The notes under the pieces: generated by a model
Databases searched by the model: none
What the model saw: only the letters and a program-made list of their open reading frames with translations
Told to the model about the DNA's origin: nothing
Shown here: positions 15,624 to 22,341 of the stretch, one piece after another
How the letters are laid out: every line of letters starts with the position of its first letter
Position numbering within the stretch: position 1 is the first letter of the stretch
Made by a program: the position numbers and the translations under genes
Assembly (NCBI GenBank): GCA_910579305.1
Contig: CAJTTA010000034.1
Span: 1-22,341 of the forward strand
DNA length: 22,341 nt
From: an uncultured Muribaculaceae bacterium
GTDB taxonomy: Bacteria > Bacteroidota > Bacteroidia > Bacteroidales > Muribaculaceae
Direction of reading: 5' to 3'

Positions 15624-15643
15624 ATCTCTTAATTATAAGAGAT
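15624..15643 (-). terminator. Hairpin directly after the DUF2795 gene, possible terminator
   Basis: A perfect 8-bp stem (ATCTCTTA at 15624-15631, TAAGAGAT at 15636-15643) with a 4-nt ATTA loop starts 7 nt after the DUF2795 stop. It lacks the U-tract of a canonical intrinsic terminator, so the terminator role is tentative. Confidence 0.4.
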
Positions 15644-15650
15644 GTCAGGC

Positions 15651-15872
15651 TTAGTATTCCTCCTCGTTGAAGAAGAAGTCTTCTTTGGAGGGGTAGTCGG
15701 GCCATATGTCTTCTATGCTTTCGTAGGTGTCGCCCTCATCCTCTATTTCCTGAAGATTCTCTATTACTTCAAGAGGGGCGCCGGAGCGCTGGGCGTAGTC
15801 TATGAGCTCTTCGCGGGTGGCGGGCCAGGGCGCGTCTTCGAGCTTTGATGCAAGTTCAAGTGTCCAGTACAT
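15651..15872 (-). CDS. DUF2795 domain protein, small and acidic
   Basis: A 73-residue soluble protein beginning MYWTLELASKLEDAPWPATREELIDYAQRSG, which matches the DUF2795 pattern (a short helical region with 'PxpatkeELidyA'). The middle has 'PLEVIENLQEIEDEGDTYESIEDIWPDYP' and the end is a run of acidic and aromatic residues (EDFFFNEEEY). Small DUF2795 proteins of this kind are widespread in Bacteroidetes; their function is unknown. No signal peptide or membrane segment is present. It stands alone on the minus strand: 138 bp before the pseudouridine synthase start and divergent from leuS. A near-match to a -7 box (TATAGTTTG, 15921-15913) lies about 40 nt upstream. Confidence 0.85.
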   Translation of the reverse strand: MYWTLELASKLEDAPWPATREELIDYAQRSGAPLEVIENLQEIEDEGDTYESIEDIWPDYPSKEDFFFNEEEY

Positions 15873-16124
15873 ATCGTTGAGTATTTTTTATTATTTGATT
15901 CCTATGGTGTTGCAAACTATAAGCCATGCAGGTGCGAGCTTGCCTGTTAATTGGAGTGCGTTCGGATCTAAATGTTCTTGTTACCGAGAAGTGTCTTCCA
16001 CTGATTCGGTCTGAATTCCAACATACTCTTAACGCCTGAGTGGCCCGAAAAGTGCGCGAAATTATAAAAACTTTTTCAATTTTGCAATAGATTAACGCTA
16101 TGTATGGTGCAACTGGTTGATAAT

Positions 16125-16167
16125 CCGTATGTTCCCGTCTTTTTCTATCGTAGCCGGCAACATACGG
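16125..16167. repeat. Inverted repeat just upstream of the leuS promoter
   Basis: Arms CCGTATGTT (16125-16133) and AACATACGG (16159-16167) are perfectly complementary over 9 bp and separated by 25 nt. The right arm ends 8 bp before the -33 box of the leuS promoter. The element lies outside the predicted transcript, so a DNA-binding site is a more natural reading than an RNA hairpin. Confidence 0.5.
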
Positions 16168-16175
16168 CGAGGCAT

Positions 16176-16208
16176 TTTGGGGTTTTTGATGATTTTTTTC
16201 TAATTTTG
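16176..16208 (+). promoter_or_regulatory. Promoter of leuS-rdgB-deacetylase operon
   Basis: TTTG (16176-16179) is followed after 21 nt by TAATTTTG (16201-16208), an exact match to the Bacteroidetes consensus. The predicted transcript start is near 16213, giving a leader of about 18 nt before the leuS ATG. Confidence 0.8.
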
Positions 16209-16230
16209 CAGTTTAAACAGCCTCTTATTT

Positions 16231-18996
16231 ATGGACTATAATCACAAGGATATAGAGGCGCGCTGGCAGCAGTTCTGGAAGGACGGCCGGGTGTATCGCG
16301 CCGAGATAGATAAATCCAAGCCCAAGTATTATGTGCTCGACATGTTTCCCTATCCTTCGGGAGCGGGTCTTCATGTGGGCCATCCACTGGGCTATATCGC
16401 TTCAGACATATTTGCACGCTACAAGCGGCAGAAGGGCTTCAATGTGCTTCATCCCATGGGGTATGACGCCTATGGCCTCCCAGCCGAGCAATATGCCATA
16501 CAGACGGGGCAGCACCCTGAGGTCACTACCCGCGCCAACATAGCGCGCTATCGCGAGCAGCTCGACAAGATAGGCTTCTGCTTCGACTGGGATCGCGAGG
16601 TGCGCACCTGCGATCCGGCCTATTACAAGTGGACTCAATGGGCTTTCATGCAGATGTTTGACTCATGGTATGACCGCTCTCAGGCAAAGGCGCGCCCCGT
16701 AAGCGAGCTTGTGGCCCACCTTGAGGCTCATGGCACTGAGGGGCTTGATGCAGCTCAGAGCAAGGAGCTCCGCATATCGGCCGCCGAGTGGAAGGCGATG
16801 GATGAGAAGCAGCAGAGGGAGACGCTCATGAACTGGCGCATAGCCTATCAGGGCAACTCTGTGGTGAACTGGTGTCCCAAGCTCGGCACTGTGCTGGCCA
16901 ATGATGAGGTGAGCGAGGGAGTGTCGGTGCGAGGAGGCTATCCTGTGGAGCAGCGTCAGATGACCCAATGGCTTCTCAGGGTGTCGGCTTATGCGCAACG
17001 CCTGCTCGACTCGCTCGACTCGCTGCAGTGGACTGATTCGCTCAAGGAAACCCAGCGCAACTGGATAGGCCGCAGCGAAGGAGCTGAGATGCGTTTTCCC
17101 GTCAAGGACAGCGACATTGAGCTGGAAATATTCACTACCCGTGCCGACACTATTTTCGGAGTGACCTTCATGGTGCTTGCTCCCGAAAGCAAATATGTGG
17201 AGATGCTCACCACTCCCGGGCAGAAGGCTGCCGTGGAGGAATACCTTGCCCTCGTGCGCCACAAGACGGAGCGCGAGCGACAGATCGAGAAGAAGGTGAG
17301 CGGCGTCTTCACAGGCGCTTATGCCGTCAATCCTCTATCCGGGAAGGAAATACCCATATGGGTGAGCGACTATGTGCTTGCCGGCTATGGCACAGGTGCC
17401 ATTATGGCCGTGCCTGCCCATGATTCCCGCGACTATGCCTTTGCACGTCACTTCGGTCTGCCGGTCATTCCTCTCATCGAGGGCGCCGATGTGAGCGAGC
17501 AGAGCTTCGACGCCAAGGAAGGCATAATCATCAATAGTTCCGGCCCAAAGCTTTCTCTCGACGGACTCACGGTAAAAGAGGGCATAGCCCGTACCAAAGA
17601 ATTCATCGAGACCGAAGGCCTGGGTCATGTGAAGGTCAATTACCGCCTGCGTGACGCGATCTTCTCCCGTCAGCGTTACTGGGGCGAGCCTTTCCCCGTA
17701 TATTATAAGGATAACGTGCCCTATCTCATGGATCAGAGCATGCTTCCGCTGGAGCTGCCCGAGGTGCCGTCCTATCTGCCCACAGAGAGCGGCGAGCCTC
17801 CGCTTGGCCGCGCCGAACACTGGCACACCCCCGAGGGCTACCCCATAGAGCTGTGCACGATGCCCGGATTCGCAGGTTCCTCCGCCTATTATCTGAGATA
17901 TATGGATCCTCATAACTCCGAGGCCCTCGTAGGCCGCGAGGCCAACGACTACTGGCAGGATGTGGATCTCTATATAGGTGGCACAGAGCATGCCACGGGT
18001 CATCTCATCTATTCCCGCTTCTGGAATAAATTTCTCTTTGACATAGGCGCCGTGTGTCGTGATGAGCCTTACCGCCGGCTGGTGAATCAGGGCATGATAC
18101 AGGGCCGCAGCAACTTTGTCTATCGCATAAAGGACACCAACACATTCGTATCCTACGGACTGAAGGACAGCTACGATGTCACTCCGATACATGTTGATGT
18201 CAACATCGTGAGCAACGACCGTCTCGATCTCGATGCTTTCCGCGCCTGGAGACCGGAATACGCCGATGCTGAATTCGTGCTTGAAAACGGCGAATACATA
18301 TGCGGCTACGCGGTGGAGAAGATGAGCAAATCCATGTACAATGTGGTCAACCCCGATGACATAGTGGAGCGTTACGGTGCCGACACACTCCGTCTCTATG
18401 AAATGTTCCTCGGCCCTCTTGAGCAGAGCAAGCCATGGGATACCAATGGTATCGACGGTGTGAGCCGCTTCCTCAAGAAACTATGGAACCACGCCATGAA
18501 GGCTCTTGCGCCCGAGGCCCCGGAAGCCGCCACGCCCGAAGAGCTGAAAGCCGCCCATAAGTTGATAAAGAAGGTGAGCGCTGATGTGGAGAATTTCTCA
18601 TTCAATACGTCGGTGGCCGCATTCATGGTGGCCCTGAGCGAACTCTCGGCCACAGGCAAGGCATCCCGCGAGGCTCTCGGCCTCTTCGTGCGCGTGCTCG
18701 CTCCGTTTGCCCCTCACATCTGCGAGGAGCTGTGGCACCGTCTCGGCCATGACACATCTGTGGCCGACGCCCCCTGGCCTGAATGGAATGAGGACTTCCT
18801 CAAGGAGGCCTCAGTGAAATATCCGGTGAGCTTCAACGGCAAAGTGCGTTTCACTCTTGAATTGCCGGCCGACTCTTCCCGCGAAGAGGTGCAGCAGGCC
18901 GCTCTCTCCGCCCCGGCTGCCTCCAAATGGCTCGACGGCAAGGAGCCGCGCAAGGTGATTGTGGTGCCCGGAAAGATCGTAAACATCGTGATATGA
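16231..18996 (+). CDS. leuS: Leucyl-tRNA synthetase
   Basis: A 921-residue class Ia aminoacyl-tRNA synthetase that charges tRNA-Leu with leucine in the cytoplasm. The HIGH-type motif is HVGH (residues 48-51) within FPYPSGAGLHVGHPLGY, and KMSKS is at residues 697-701. The CP1 editing domain lies between them ('TTRADTIFGVTFMVLAPES', 'GYGTGAIMAVPAHDSRD'). An insertion with 'FRAWRPEYADAEFVLENGEY' precedes KMSKS, as is common in bacterial LeuRS. The anticodon-binding and C-terminal domains follow. The size is somewhat above the E. coli enzyme (860) but normal for Bacteroidales. The start is supported by the promoter 23 nt upstream and the conserved MDYNHKDIEARWQQFW opening. The stop overlaps the rdgB start by 4 nt (ATGA). 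Confidence 0.98.
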   Translation: MDYNHKDIEARWQQFWKDGRVYRAEIDKSKPKYYVLDMFPYPSGAGLHVGHPLGYIASDIFARYKRQKGFNVLHPMGYDAYGLPAEQYAIQTGQHPEVTTRANIARYREQLDKIGFCFDWDREVRTCDPAYYKWTQWAFMQMFDSWYDRSQAKARPVSELVAHLEAHGTEGLDAAQSKELRISAAEWKAMDEKQQRETLMNWRIAYQGNSVVNWCPKLGTVLANDEVSEGVSVRGGYPVEQRQMTQWLLRVSAYAQRLLDSLDSLQWTDSLKETQRNWIGRSEGAEMRFPVKDSDIELEIFTTRADTIFGVTFMVLAPESKYVEMLTTPGQKAAVEEYLALVRHKTERERQIEKKVSGVFTGAYAVNPLSGKEIPIWVSDYVLAGYGTGAIMAVPAHDSRDYAFARHFGLPVIPLIEGADVSEQSFDAKEGIIINSSGPKLSLDGLTVKEGIARTKEFIETEGLGHVKVNYRLRDAIFSRQRYWGEPFPVYYKDNVPYLMDQSMLPLELPEVPSYLPTESGEPPLGRAEHWHTPEGYPIELCTMPGFAGSSAYYLRYMDPHNSEALVGREANDYWQDVDLYIGGTEHATGHLIYSRFWNKFLFDIGAVCRDEPYRRLVNQGMIQGRSNFVYRIKDTNTFVSYGLKDSYDVTPIHVDVNIVSNDRLDLDAFRAWRPEYADAEFVLENGEYICGYAVEKMSKSMYNVVNPDDIVERYGADTLRLYEMFLGPLEQSKPWDTNGIDGVSRFLKKLWNHAMKALAPEAPEAATPEELKAAHKLIKKVSADVENFSFNTSVAAFMVALSELSATGKASREALGLFVRVLAPFAPHICEELWHRLGHDTSVADAPWPEWNEDFLKEASVKYPVSFNGKVRFTLELPADSSREEVQQAALSAPAASKWLDGKEPRKVIVVPGKIVNIVI

Positions 18997-19571
18997 AGCA
19001 GATAGTATTCGCCACCAATAATGCTCACAAACTCAGCGAGGTGCGCCGCATAGTGGGCGATAAATTCGATATTCTGTCGCTGGCCGACATAGGTTGTCAT
19101 GATGAGATTCCCGAGACTGCCGACACTCTTGAGGGCAACGCCCTCATCAAGGCGCGATGGGTGAAAGAGCACTATGGCTACGACTGCTTTGCCGATGACA
19201 CGGGACTCATGGTAGACGCTCTCGGAGGCGCGCCGGGTGTGCTCACAGCACGATTCGCAGGCGAACACTGCACTCCGGCTGACAATGTGGCGCTGTTGCT
19301 GCGCAATCTCAGTGGCGAGACTCGGCGCTCAGCCCGTTTCAGCACCGTCATAGCCCTGATACTCAATGGCAAGGAGTATGTGATGACTGGCACCGTAGAG
19401 GGTGAGATCTCTACTGAAGAACGCGGAGCCGACGGCTTCGGCTACGACCCCATTTTCATTCCCGAAGACACAGGGCTCACATTTGCCCAGATGGGCGCCG
19501 ACGCCAAGAATGCCATCTCCCATCGCGGGCGTGCCACTGCCGCTCTGATAGATCTCCTCGCCTCTGAATAA
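18993..19571 (+). CDS. rdgB: RdgB/HAM1-family non-canonical purine NTP pyrophosphatase
   Basis: A 192-residue enzyme that hydrolyses dITP, ITP and XTP to the monophosphates, keeping deaminated purines out of nucleic acids. The substrate-binding TNNAHK is at residues 8-13, 'FADDTGLMVDALGGAPGV' at 66-83, and 'GFGYDPIFIPE' and 'SHRGRA' near the C-terminus; all are family signatures. The length is typical. I chose the ATG at 18993 because it starts directly before the conserved 'MKQIVFATNN' and overlaps the leuS stop (ATGA); an upstream ATG at 18927 lies deep inside leuS. The deacetylase gene starts 3 nt after its stop. Confidence 0.96.
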   Translation: MKQIVFATNNAHKLSEVRRIVGDKFDILSLADIGCHDEIPETADTLEGNALIKARWVKEHYGYDCFADDTGLMVDALGGAPGVLTARFAGEHCTPADNVALLLRNLSGETRRSARFSTVIALILNGKEYVMTGTVEGEISTEERGADGFGYDPIFIPEDTGLTFAQMGADAKNAISHRGRATAALIDLLASE

Positions 19572-19574
19572 AAA

Positions 19575-20201
19575 ATGATGATAGAGCGCCCGCCATTGCC
19601 GTTGCGCTTTCTCATGAAAGGTGCGCTTTTCCGGATGCTACAGGCCCCGGGAGAGCGCACCGTATATCTAACATTCGATGACGGCCCCATTCCCGAGGCC
19701 ACTCCATGGGTATTATCATGTCTCGCTTCTTTCGGCGTGAAGGGCACGTTCTTCATGGTGGGCGACAATGCCCGCCGCTATCCGGCCCTTGTAGAGGCAG
19801 TGAGGGAAGCCGGTCATGCCATAGGCAATCACACCATGCATCACCTGCAGGGCCTCCACACCCCTTTCCCCGTATATATGGATGATGTGGAAGAGGCCAT
19901 GAGATACCTGCCGGATACATCGGCCTCCAGGCTTTTCAGGCCTCCACACGGCCTCATGCGCCCGTCCCAACGCCGCTGCATGCTGGCCCGGGGCAGAGTA
20001 GTGCTATATGATGTGCTCACGCGCGATTACTCCCGTCGTGTCGATGCCGCACACGTGATCCGCACCGTGAAGCGCTACACCCGTCCCGGCAGCATAATAG
20101 TCTTTCATGACTCCCTGAGGTCAATCGAGAAACTGCGCACGGCGCTTCCTGCCTCCCTTACATGGCTGCAGGAGCAGGGCTATGCCTTCGGCACCCTATG
20201 A
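19575..20201 (+). CDS. NodB-type polysaccharide deacetylase family protein
   Basis: A 208-residue protein with a complete NodB-homology domain. The metal and catalytic residues are in place: TFDDGP (33-38, D35/D36), H86 and H90 in HTMHH, RPPHG (122-126), D146 and D151 in DVLTRD, and H178 in VFHD. Such enzymes are metal-dependent N- or O-deacetylases of glycans (peptidoglycan, chitin-like or surface polysaccharides); the substrate here is unknown. No signal peptide is visible: the N-terminus MMIERPPLPLRFLMKGALF is short and mixed, so location is uncertain. It starts 3 nt after rdgB and is the third gene of the leuS operon; a second ATG at 19578 is an alternative start. A hairpin terminator lies downstream. 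Confidence 0.93.
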   Translation: MMIERPPLPLRFLMKGALFRMLQAPGERTVYLTFDDGPIPEATPWVLSCLASFGVKGTFFMVGDNARRYPALVEAVREAGHAIGNHTMHHLQGLHTPFPVYMDDVEEAMRYLPDTSASRLFRPPHGLMRPSQRRCMLARGRVVLYDVLTRDYSRRVDAAHVIRTVKRYTRPGSIIVFHDSLRSIEKLRTALPASLTWLQEQGYAFGTL

Positions 20202-20234
20202 CGCGGGAGCTTCTTGCCTCCGTAGCCCCCCAAA

Positions 20235-20274
20235 CAAGCATCCCGCCCGGGCATAAGCTCAGGCGGGGTGCTTG
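20235..20274. terminator. Hairpin terminator between convergent deacetylase and one-TM protein genes
   Basis: Arms 20235-20247 and 20262-20274 (CAAGCATCCCGCC / GGCGGGGTGCTTG) pair over 13 positions with one G-T pair and a 14-nt loop. It lies 33 nt after the deacetylase stop and 31 nt after the stop of the minus-strand gene. Flanking U-tracts are short (TGTT on plus; TTTG on minus), so efficiency is uncertain. Confidence 0.7.
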
Positions 20275-20305
20275 TGTTCCTGCGTATATGGGTACGGCAG
20301 GATAA

Positions 20306-20869
20306 TCAGTTATTGCGATAGGCTGCCGGGAGAATACTGTCGGGACTCACGGTGTCGACTCTCACCACCACTGTGCGGCAATTCCCTTTCCAGGGAAGAG
20401 CGTAGCGATAGGTGCGGTATTCCACACGAAGCGGACGCCCTGAATTCTGAAATGCGCGGAGCGTAGGTCCGAGTTTCTCCGAGGTGGAGAAGATGAAATC
20501 TCCGGAGTATACTCGTGTCGTGTCGTGCAGCGTCTTATAGGGAAGCATGTTTCCCTCATAGGTCTTGAAGATAGTGCCGCTGCGCTCCACATGATCTATG
20601 TAGCCATACTGCACGGCGTCATCTACTGCCGGCGAAAGGAAGAACATACCCGTGAGCCATATCAGTATCAGCGCCAGGATGCCTGCACCCGATAGAATCA
20701 CCAGTCGCTTGAAGCGCGAGGGGCGCAGATGCTCCCATTGGTCAGGCTCCCTATCCCAGTATCGCGGGTCATCGGGATGAAGGCGCGGAGCTCGCGGCTT
20801 CCTGGGTTCCTCAGGTTCGAATCCGTCGTAGAAACCCTCTTTGTCGTCATCTTCGTCATTATTGAACAT
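20306..20869 (-). CDS. Conserved-looking one-TM protein of unknown function
   Basis: A 187-residue protein that I cannot assign to a characterised family. The N-terminal 50 residues are very charged and rich in Asp, Glu, Pro and Arg (MFNNDEDDDKEGFYDGFEPEEP...), predicted disordered and cytoplasmic. A single membrane segment spans about residues 55-78 (VILSGAGILALILIWLTGMFF). The remaining 110 residues would lie outside the membrane, with 'YGYIDHVERSGTIFKTYEGNMLPY' (about 88-111) and beta-type sequence around 'GDFIFSTSEKLGPTLRAFQNSGRPLRVEY'. I have the impression that this C-terminal pattern recurs in Bacteroidales hypothetical proteins, but this was not checked. It starts 3 nt after the flippase-like gene, so the two are almost certainly co-transcribed. 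Confidence 0.85.
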   Translation of the reverse strand: MFNNDEDDDKEGFYDGFEPEEPRKPRAPRLHPDDPRYWDREPDQWEHLRPSRFKRLVILSGAGILALILIWLTGMFFLSPAVDDAVQYGYIDHVERSGTIFKTYEGNMLPYKTLHDTTRVYSGDFIFSTSEKLGPTLRAFQNSGRPLRVEYRTYRYALPWKGNCRTVVVRVDTVSPDSILPAAYRNN

Positions 20870-20872
20870 AGG

Positions 20873-21931
20873 TCAGCTCTTCTTCTTTTTTCCACCCGTG
20901 ATATAGATGGCAGTGAATATTCCCAGCAGAATGAGCATGATGGTCTGGGCGCTCCACACCACTATGCTCATAGATGTAGCCTCAGCCTCAGCCACTCCGT
21001 AGAGCATCAGGCCGAATACCACGGCCACATTCCAGGGGCCGAGACCGCCGTTGGAGGGCACGGCCATTCCTATCGAGCTGAGCACAAAGGCTACCAGGCA
21101 GGGCAACAGTCCGGCGGCCGTGCCGCTCTCGAAGCATAGGGCGCGGGTGCAGTCGAAAGCGTAGAAAGCAGCGTAGAGCTGGAAGAAATAGCAGCCCCAT
21201 ATGGCAAATGTGTAGAAGATAAATAGCCCCTTGCCCTTCATCTTGCCTACGGCCGCAAATCCTCTCCAAAGGTCGAGCAAAAGCGTGCGCATCTTCCTCA
21301 CCACTCTATTCTCTTTCATGAATCGGAACACGGCCCATACGGCCACGCACAGTCCCACTGCCGCAGCCCAGAACCAGGGCGAGGCAAGCAGGGCGAGCAT
21401 ATCCTGGCCTACAGGATACTCTCTCATGAAAGCCATGATCTTGTCGTGGGCCACTACAAGGGTGAGCACCAGCAGGGCAAGCACCATGAGAGTGTCCGAC
21501 AGGCGGTCGGCCACCATCGAGCCGAGCACTTTCGTGAACGAGGCCTTCTCGCGTGTGGCTATGTAGGTACAGCGCCACACCTCGCCAAGGCGCGGAAACA
21601 CCAGATTGAGGGCATACGTGCCGAAGATGCTGCAGCACAATGCCATGAGAGGAGGCTTCACATCCATTGCCATGAGCTGAAGCCGCCATCGCAGTGCGCG
21701 GAAGATGTGGGAAAACACGCTGATTCCCATGGCAAGAAGAATCCAGTTGTATCTCACTCCGTGGCGCACGGTCTCCCACAAGTCGGAGAAATTAATCTTT
21801 GTGAACATATACCACACGAGTAATACGGTGATACACAGTGGTATAAGATAACGCAAAGCCAGTCCCGCAAAGCTCTTGAAGTCTCGGCGGGGAGCCGAAG
21901 GCGCACATTTATTTAAAGAAGAATTATCCAT
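20873..21931 (-). CDS. Lysylphosphatidylglycerol synthase TM-domain (flippase-like) family protein
   Basis: A 352-residue polytopic inner-membrane protein with about eight hydrophobic segments, the first near residues 25-43. It matches the UPF0104/LPG_synthase_TM family: 'SHIFRALRWRLQLMAMD' (about 74-90) early, 'LVFPRLGEVWRCTYIATREKASFTKVLGSMVADRLSDTLMV' in the middle, and 'LSSIGMAVPSNGGLGPWNVAVVFGLMLYGV' near the end. It lacks the cytoplasmic synthase domain of MprF, so it is the stand-alone membrane module, which in relatives is linked to lipid flipping or glycolipid transfer. The C-terminus is a basic tail (GGKKKKS). The substrate is unknown. An exact consensus promoter lies just upstream, and the one-TM protein gene follows after 3 nt. 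Confidence 0.92.
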   Translation of the reverse strand: MDNSSLNKCAPSAPRRDFKSFAGLALRYLIPLCITVLLVWYMFTKINFSDLWETVRHGVRYNWILLAMGISVFSHIFRALRWRLQLMAMDVKPPLMALCCSIFGTYALNLVFPRLGEVWRCTYIATREKASFTKVLGSMVADRLSDTLMVLALLVLTLVVAHDKIMAFMREYPVGQDMLALLASPWFWAAAVGLCVAVWAVFRFMKENRVVRKMRTLLLDLWRGFAAVGKMKGKGLFIFYTFAIWGCYFFQLYAAFYAFDCTRALCFESGTAAGLLPCLVAFVLSSIGMAVPSNGGLGPWNVAVVFGLMLYGVAEAEATSMSIVVWSAQTIMLILLGIFTAIYITGGKKKKS

Positions 21932-21940
21932 AAGTCAATG

Positions 21941-21972
21941 CAAAATTAGTGAAAAAGCCTCATGAGGACAAA
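21941..21972 (-). promoter_or_regulatory. Promoter of the flippase-like gene pair
   Basis: On the minus strand TTTG (21972-21969) is followed after exactly 20 nt by TAATTTTG (21948-21941), a full match to the Bacteroidetes consensus. The leader before the ATG at 21931 would be about 5 nt. A 10-bp palindrome, CCTCATGAGG (21958-21967), sits between the two boxes. Confidence 0.82.
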
Positions 21973-21987
21973 AAAGTAAGCTAAAAA

Positions 21988-22019
21988 TTTGGTGGGATGA
22001 GAAAAAAGTCCTAACTTTG
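21988..22019 (+). promoter_or_regulatory. Promoter of tRNA-Arg
   Basis: TTTG (21988-21991) is followed after exactly 20 nt by TAACTTTG (22012-22019), a full consensus match. It ends 14 nt before the tRNA 5' end and diverges from the flippase-gene promoter. Confidence 0.85.
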
Positions 22020-22033
22020 CACCCGTAAAACGA

Positions 22034-22107
22034 GGTTCGCTAGCTCAACTGAATAGAGCATCTGACTACGGATCAGAAGGTTACAGGTTTGAATCCTGTG
22101 CGAATCA
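22034..22107 (+). tRNA. tRNA-Arg (anticodon ACG)
   Basis: A complete 74-nt cloverleaf. The acceptor stem pairs GGTTCGC with GCGAATC (one G-U), followed by discriminator A. The D stem is GCTC/GAGC. The anticodon stem is TCTGA/TCAGA around the loop CTACGGA with anticodon ACG. The variable loop is AGGTT. The T stem is ACAGG/CCTGT with loop TTTGAAT. CCA is not encoded. A34 would normally be deaminated to inosine by TadA so that CGU, CGC and CGA are read. The D loop has GA in place of the usual G18-G19 pair. Confidence 0.97.
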
Positions 22108-22111
22108 CAGC

Positions 22112-22143
22112 AAGGAGAGTCCCAGCAAAGGCTCTCCTTTTTT
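22112..22143 (+). terminator. Intrinsic terminator after tRNA-Arg
   Basis: A perfect 8-bp stem (AAGGAGAG at 22112-22119, CTCTCCTT at 22132-22139) is followed directly by a run of T, beginning 4 nt after the tRNA discriminator base. This is a canonical Rho-independent terminator. Confidence 0.92.
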
Positions 22144-22341
22144 ATATTTAAGCATTCTATTAAGCAATCTAAAAAACGCTGACTGTATTGCTATAAAATG
22201 TTGATTCCTGAACCCGGGCTGTCGCGGGTGTGTTATATAGATGCTTAGACACAAGTTTTTTTACCGTACAATCAATTTACCGTTTTTTTATTATTGCTGT
22301 CCGATAAAACTTTTTGAGGTCTCAAAAAATTAGGACTGATT
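22144..22341. other. AT-rich right edge with no gene, possibly the beginning of a mobile element
   Basis: No gene is visible. The stretch is clearly more AT-rich than the rest of the window. It contains two copies of TTTACCGT next to T-runs (within about 22255-22289) and a perfect 8-bp inverted repeat with a 2-nt spacer, TTTTTGAG-GT-CTCAAAAA (22311-22328). The context just after a tRNA gene and the compositional change suggest accessory DNA beginning beyond the edge, but no transposase frame or paired terminal repeat can be seen. Confidence 0.35.

Larger units (their letters stand above)
15873..16230. other. 358-bp gene-free region between divergent DUF2795 and leuS genes
   Basis: No credible open frame is seen here. 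The left part holds a weak minus-strand -7-like box for the DUF2795 gene (15913-15921). The right part holds a 9-bp inverted repeat (16125-16167) and the leuS promoter (16176-16208). The middle, about 15930-16120, is AT-rich around 16055-16090 and shows no strong terminator, tRNA-like fold or T-box element that I can recognise. Confidence 0.6.

Noticed and set aside
15873..16230. T-box or leader-peptide attenuator for leuS
   Set aside because: The predicted leader is only about 18 nt, and no T-box consensus or leucine-rich leader peptide is visible.
17006..17031. Tandem 9-bp repeat inside leuS
   Set aside because: It encodes Leu-Asp-Ser-Leu-Asp-Ser within a normal helical part of LeuRS; no sign of disruption or function at the DNA level.
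1..22341. CRISPR array, prophage, toxin-antitoxin or defence island
   Set aside because: No regularly spaced repeats, phage structural genes, integrase or recognisable defence domains were found; the window is dense with housekeeping genes.

Overview
This 22.3-kb window looks like a chromosomal housekeeping region of a Bacteroidales gut bacterium, most likely in or near the Muribaculaceae. The evidence is the moderately high GC, the Bacteroidetes-type promoters (TTTG, about 20 nt, then TAnnTTTG), the lack of Shine-Dalgarno sequences, and the gene families present: DUF2723 protein, BspA-like and 'YNLQGQRV'-tailed secreted proteins, carboxynorspermidine dehydrogenase, and the long Bacteroidetes-type RluA-like pseudouridine synthase. 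The family assignment is an inference from general familiarity; no search was run.

Layout. (1) 2-298: 3' end of a plus-strand surface protein, closed by a strong shared terminator (315-361). (2) 380-4472, minus strand: a secreted multidomain protein, a carboxynorspermidine dehydrogenase (polyamine synthesis) and a U32-family/TrhP-like RNA-hydroxylation protein. (3) 4642-12039, minus strand: five closely packed genes that probably form one operon read from a promoter near 12067-12098, in the order DUF2723 membrane protein, tsaE, birA, mtaB, lpxL-like acyltransferase. (4) 12134-13774: pabA (minus) and pabB (plus), divergent from a 45-bp gap, together making aminodeoxychorismate for folate. (5) 13881-15872, minus strand: a large pseudouridine synthase and a small DUF2795 protein. 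(6) A 358-bp gap holding the leuS promoter. (7) 16231-20201, plus strand: leuS, rdgB and a NodB-type deacetylase, overlapping or 3 nt apart. (8) 20306-21931, minus strand: a flippase-like membrane protein followed by a one-TM acidic protein. (9) A tRNA-Arg(ACG) with its own promoter and terminator, then an AT-rich edge.

Translation and tRNA modification recur: TsaE (t6A37), MtaB (ms2t6A37), the U32 protein (wobble-U hydroxylation in its relatives), the pseudouridine synthase, LeuRS and tRNA-Arg. Cell-envelope functions are interleaved with them: LpxL-like, DUF2723, deacetylase and flippase-like proteins.

I see no defence system, prophage, CRISPR array or evident new biochemical system. The points most worth checking are regulatory: the compact and possibly leaderless divergent pabA/pabB promoter, several palindromes next to promoters, the tsaE-mtaB pairing behind a DUF2723 glycosyltransferase-like gene, and the uncharacterised flippase/one-TM pair.
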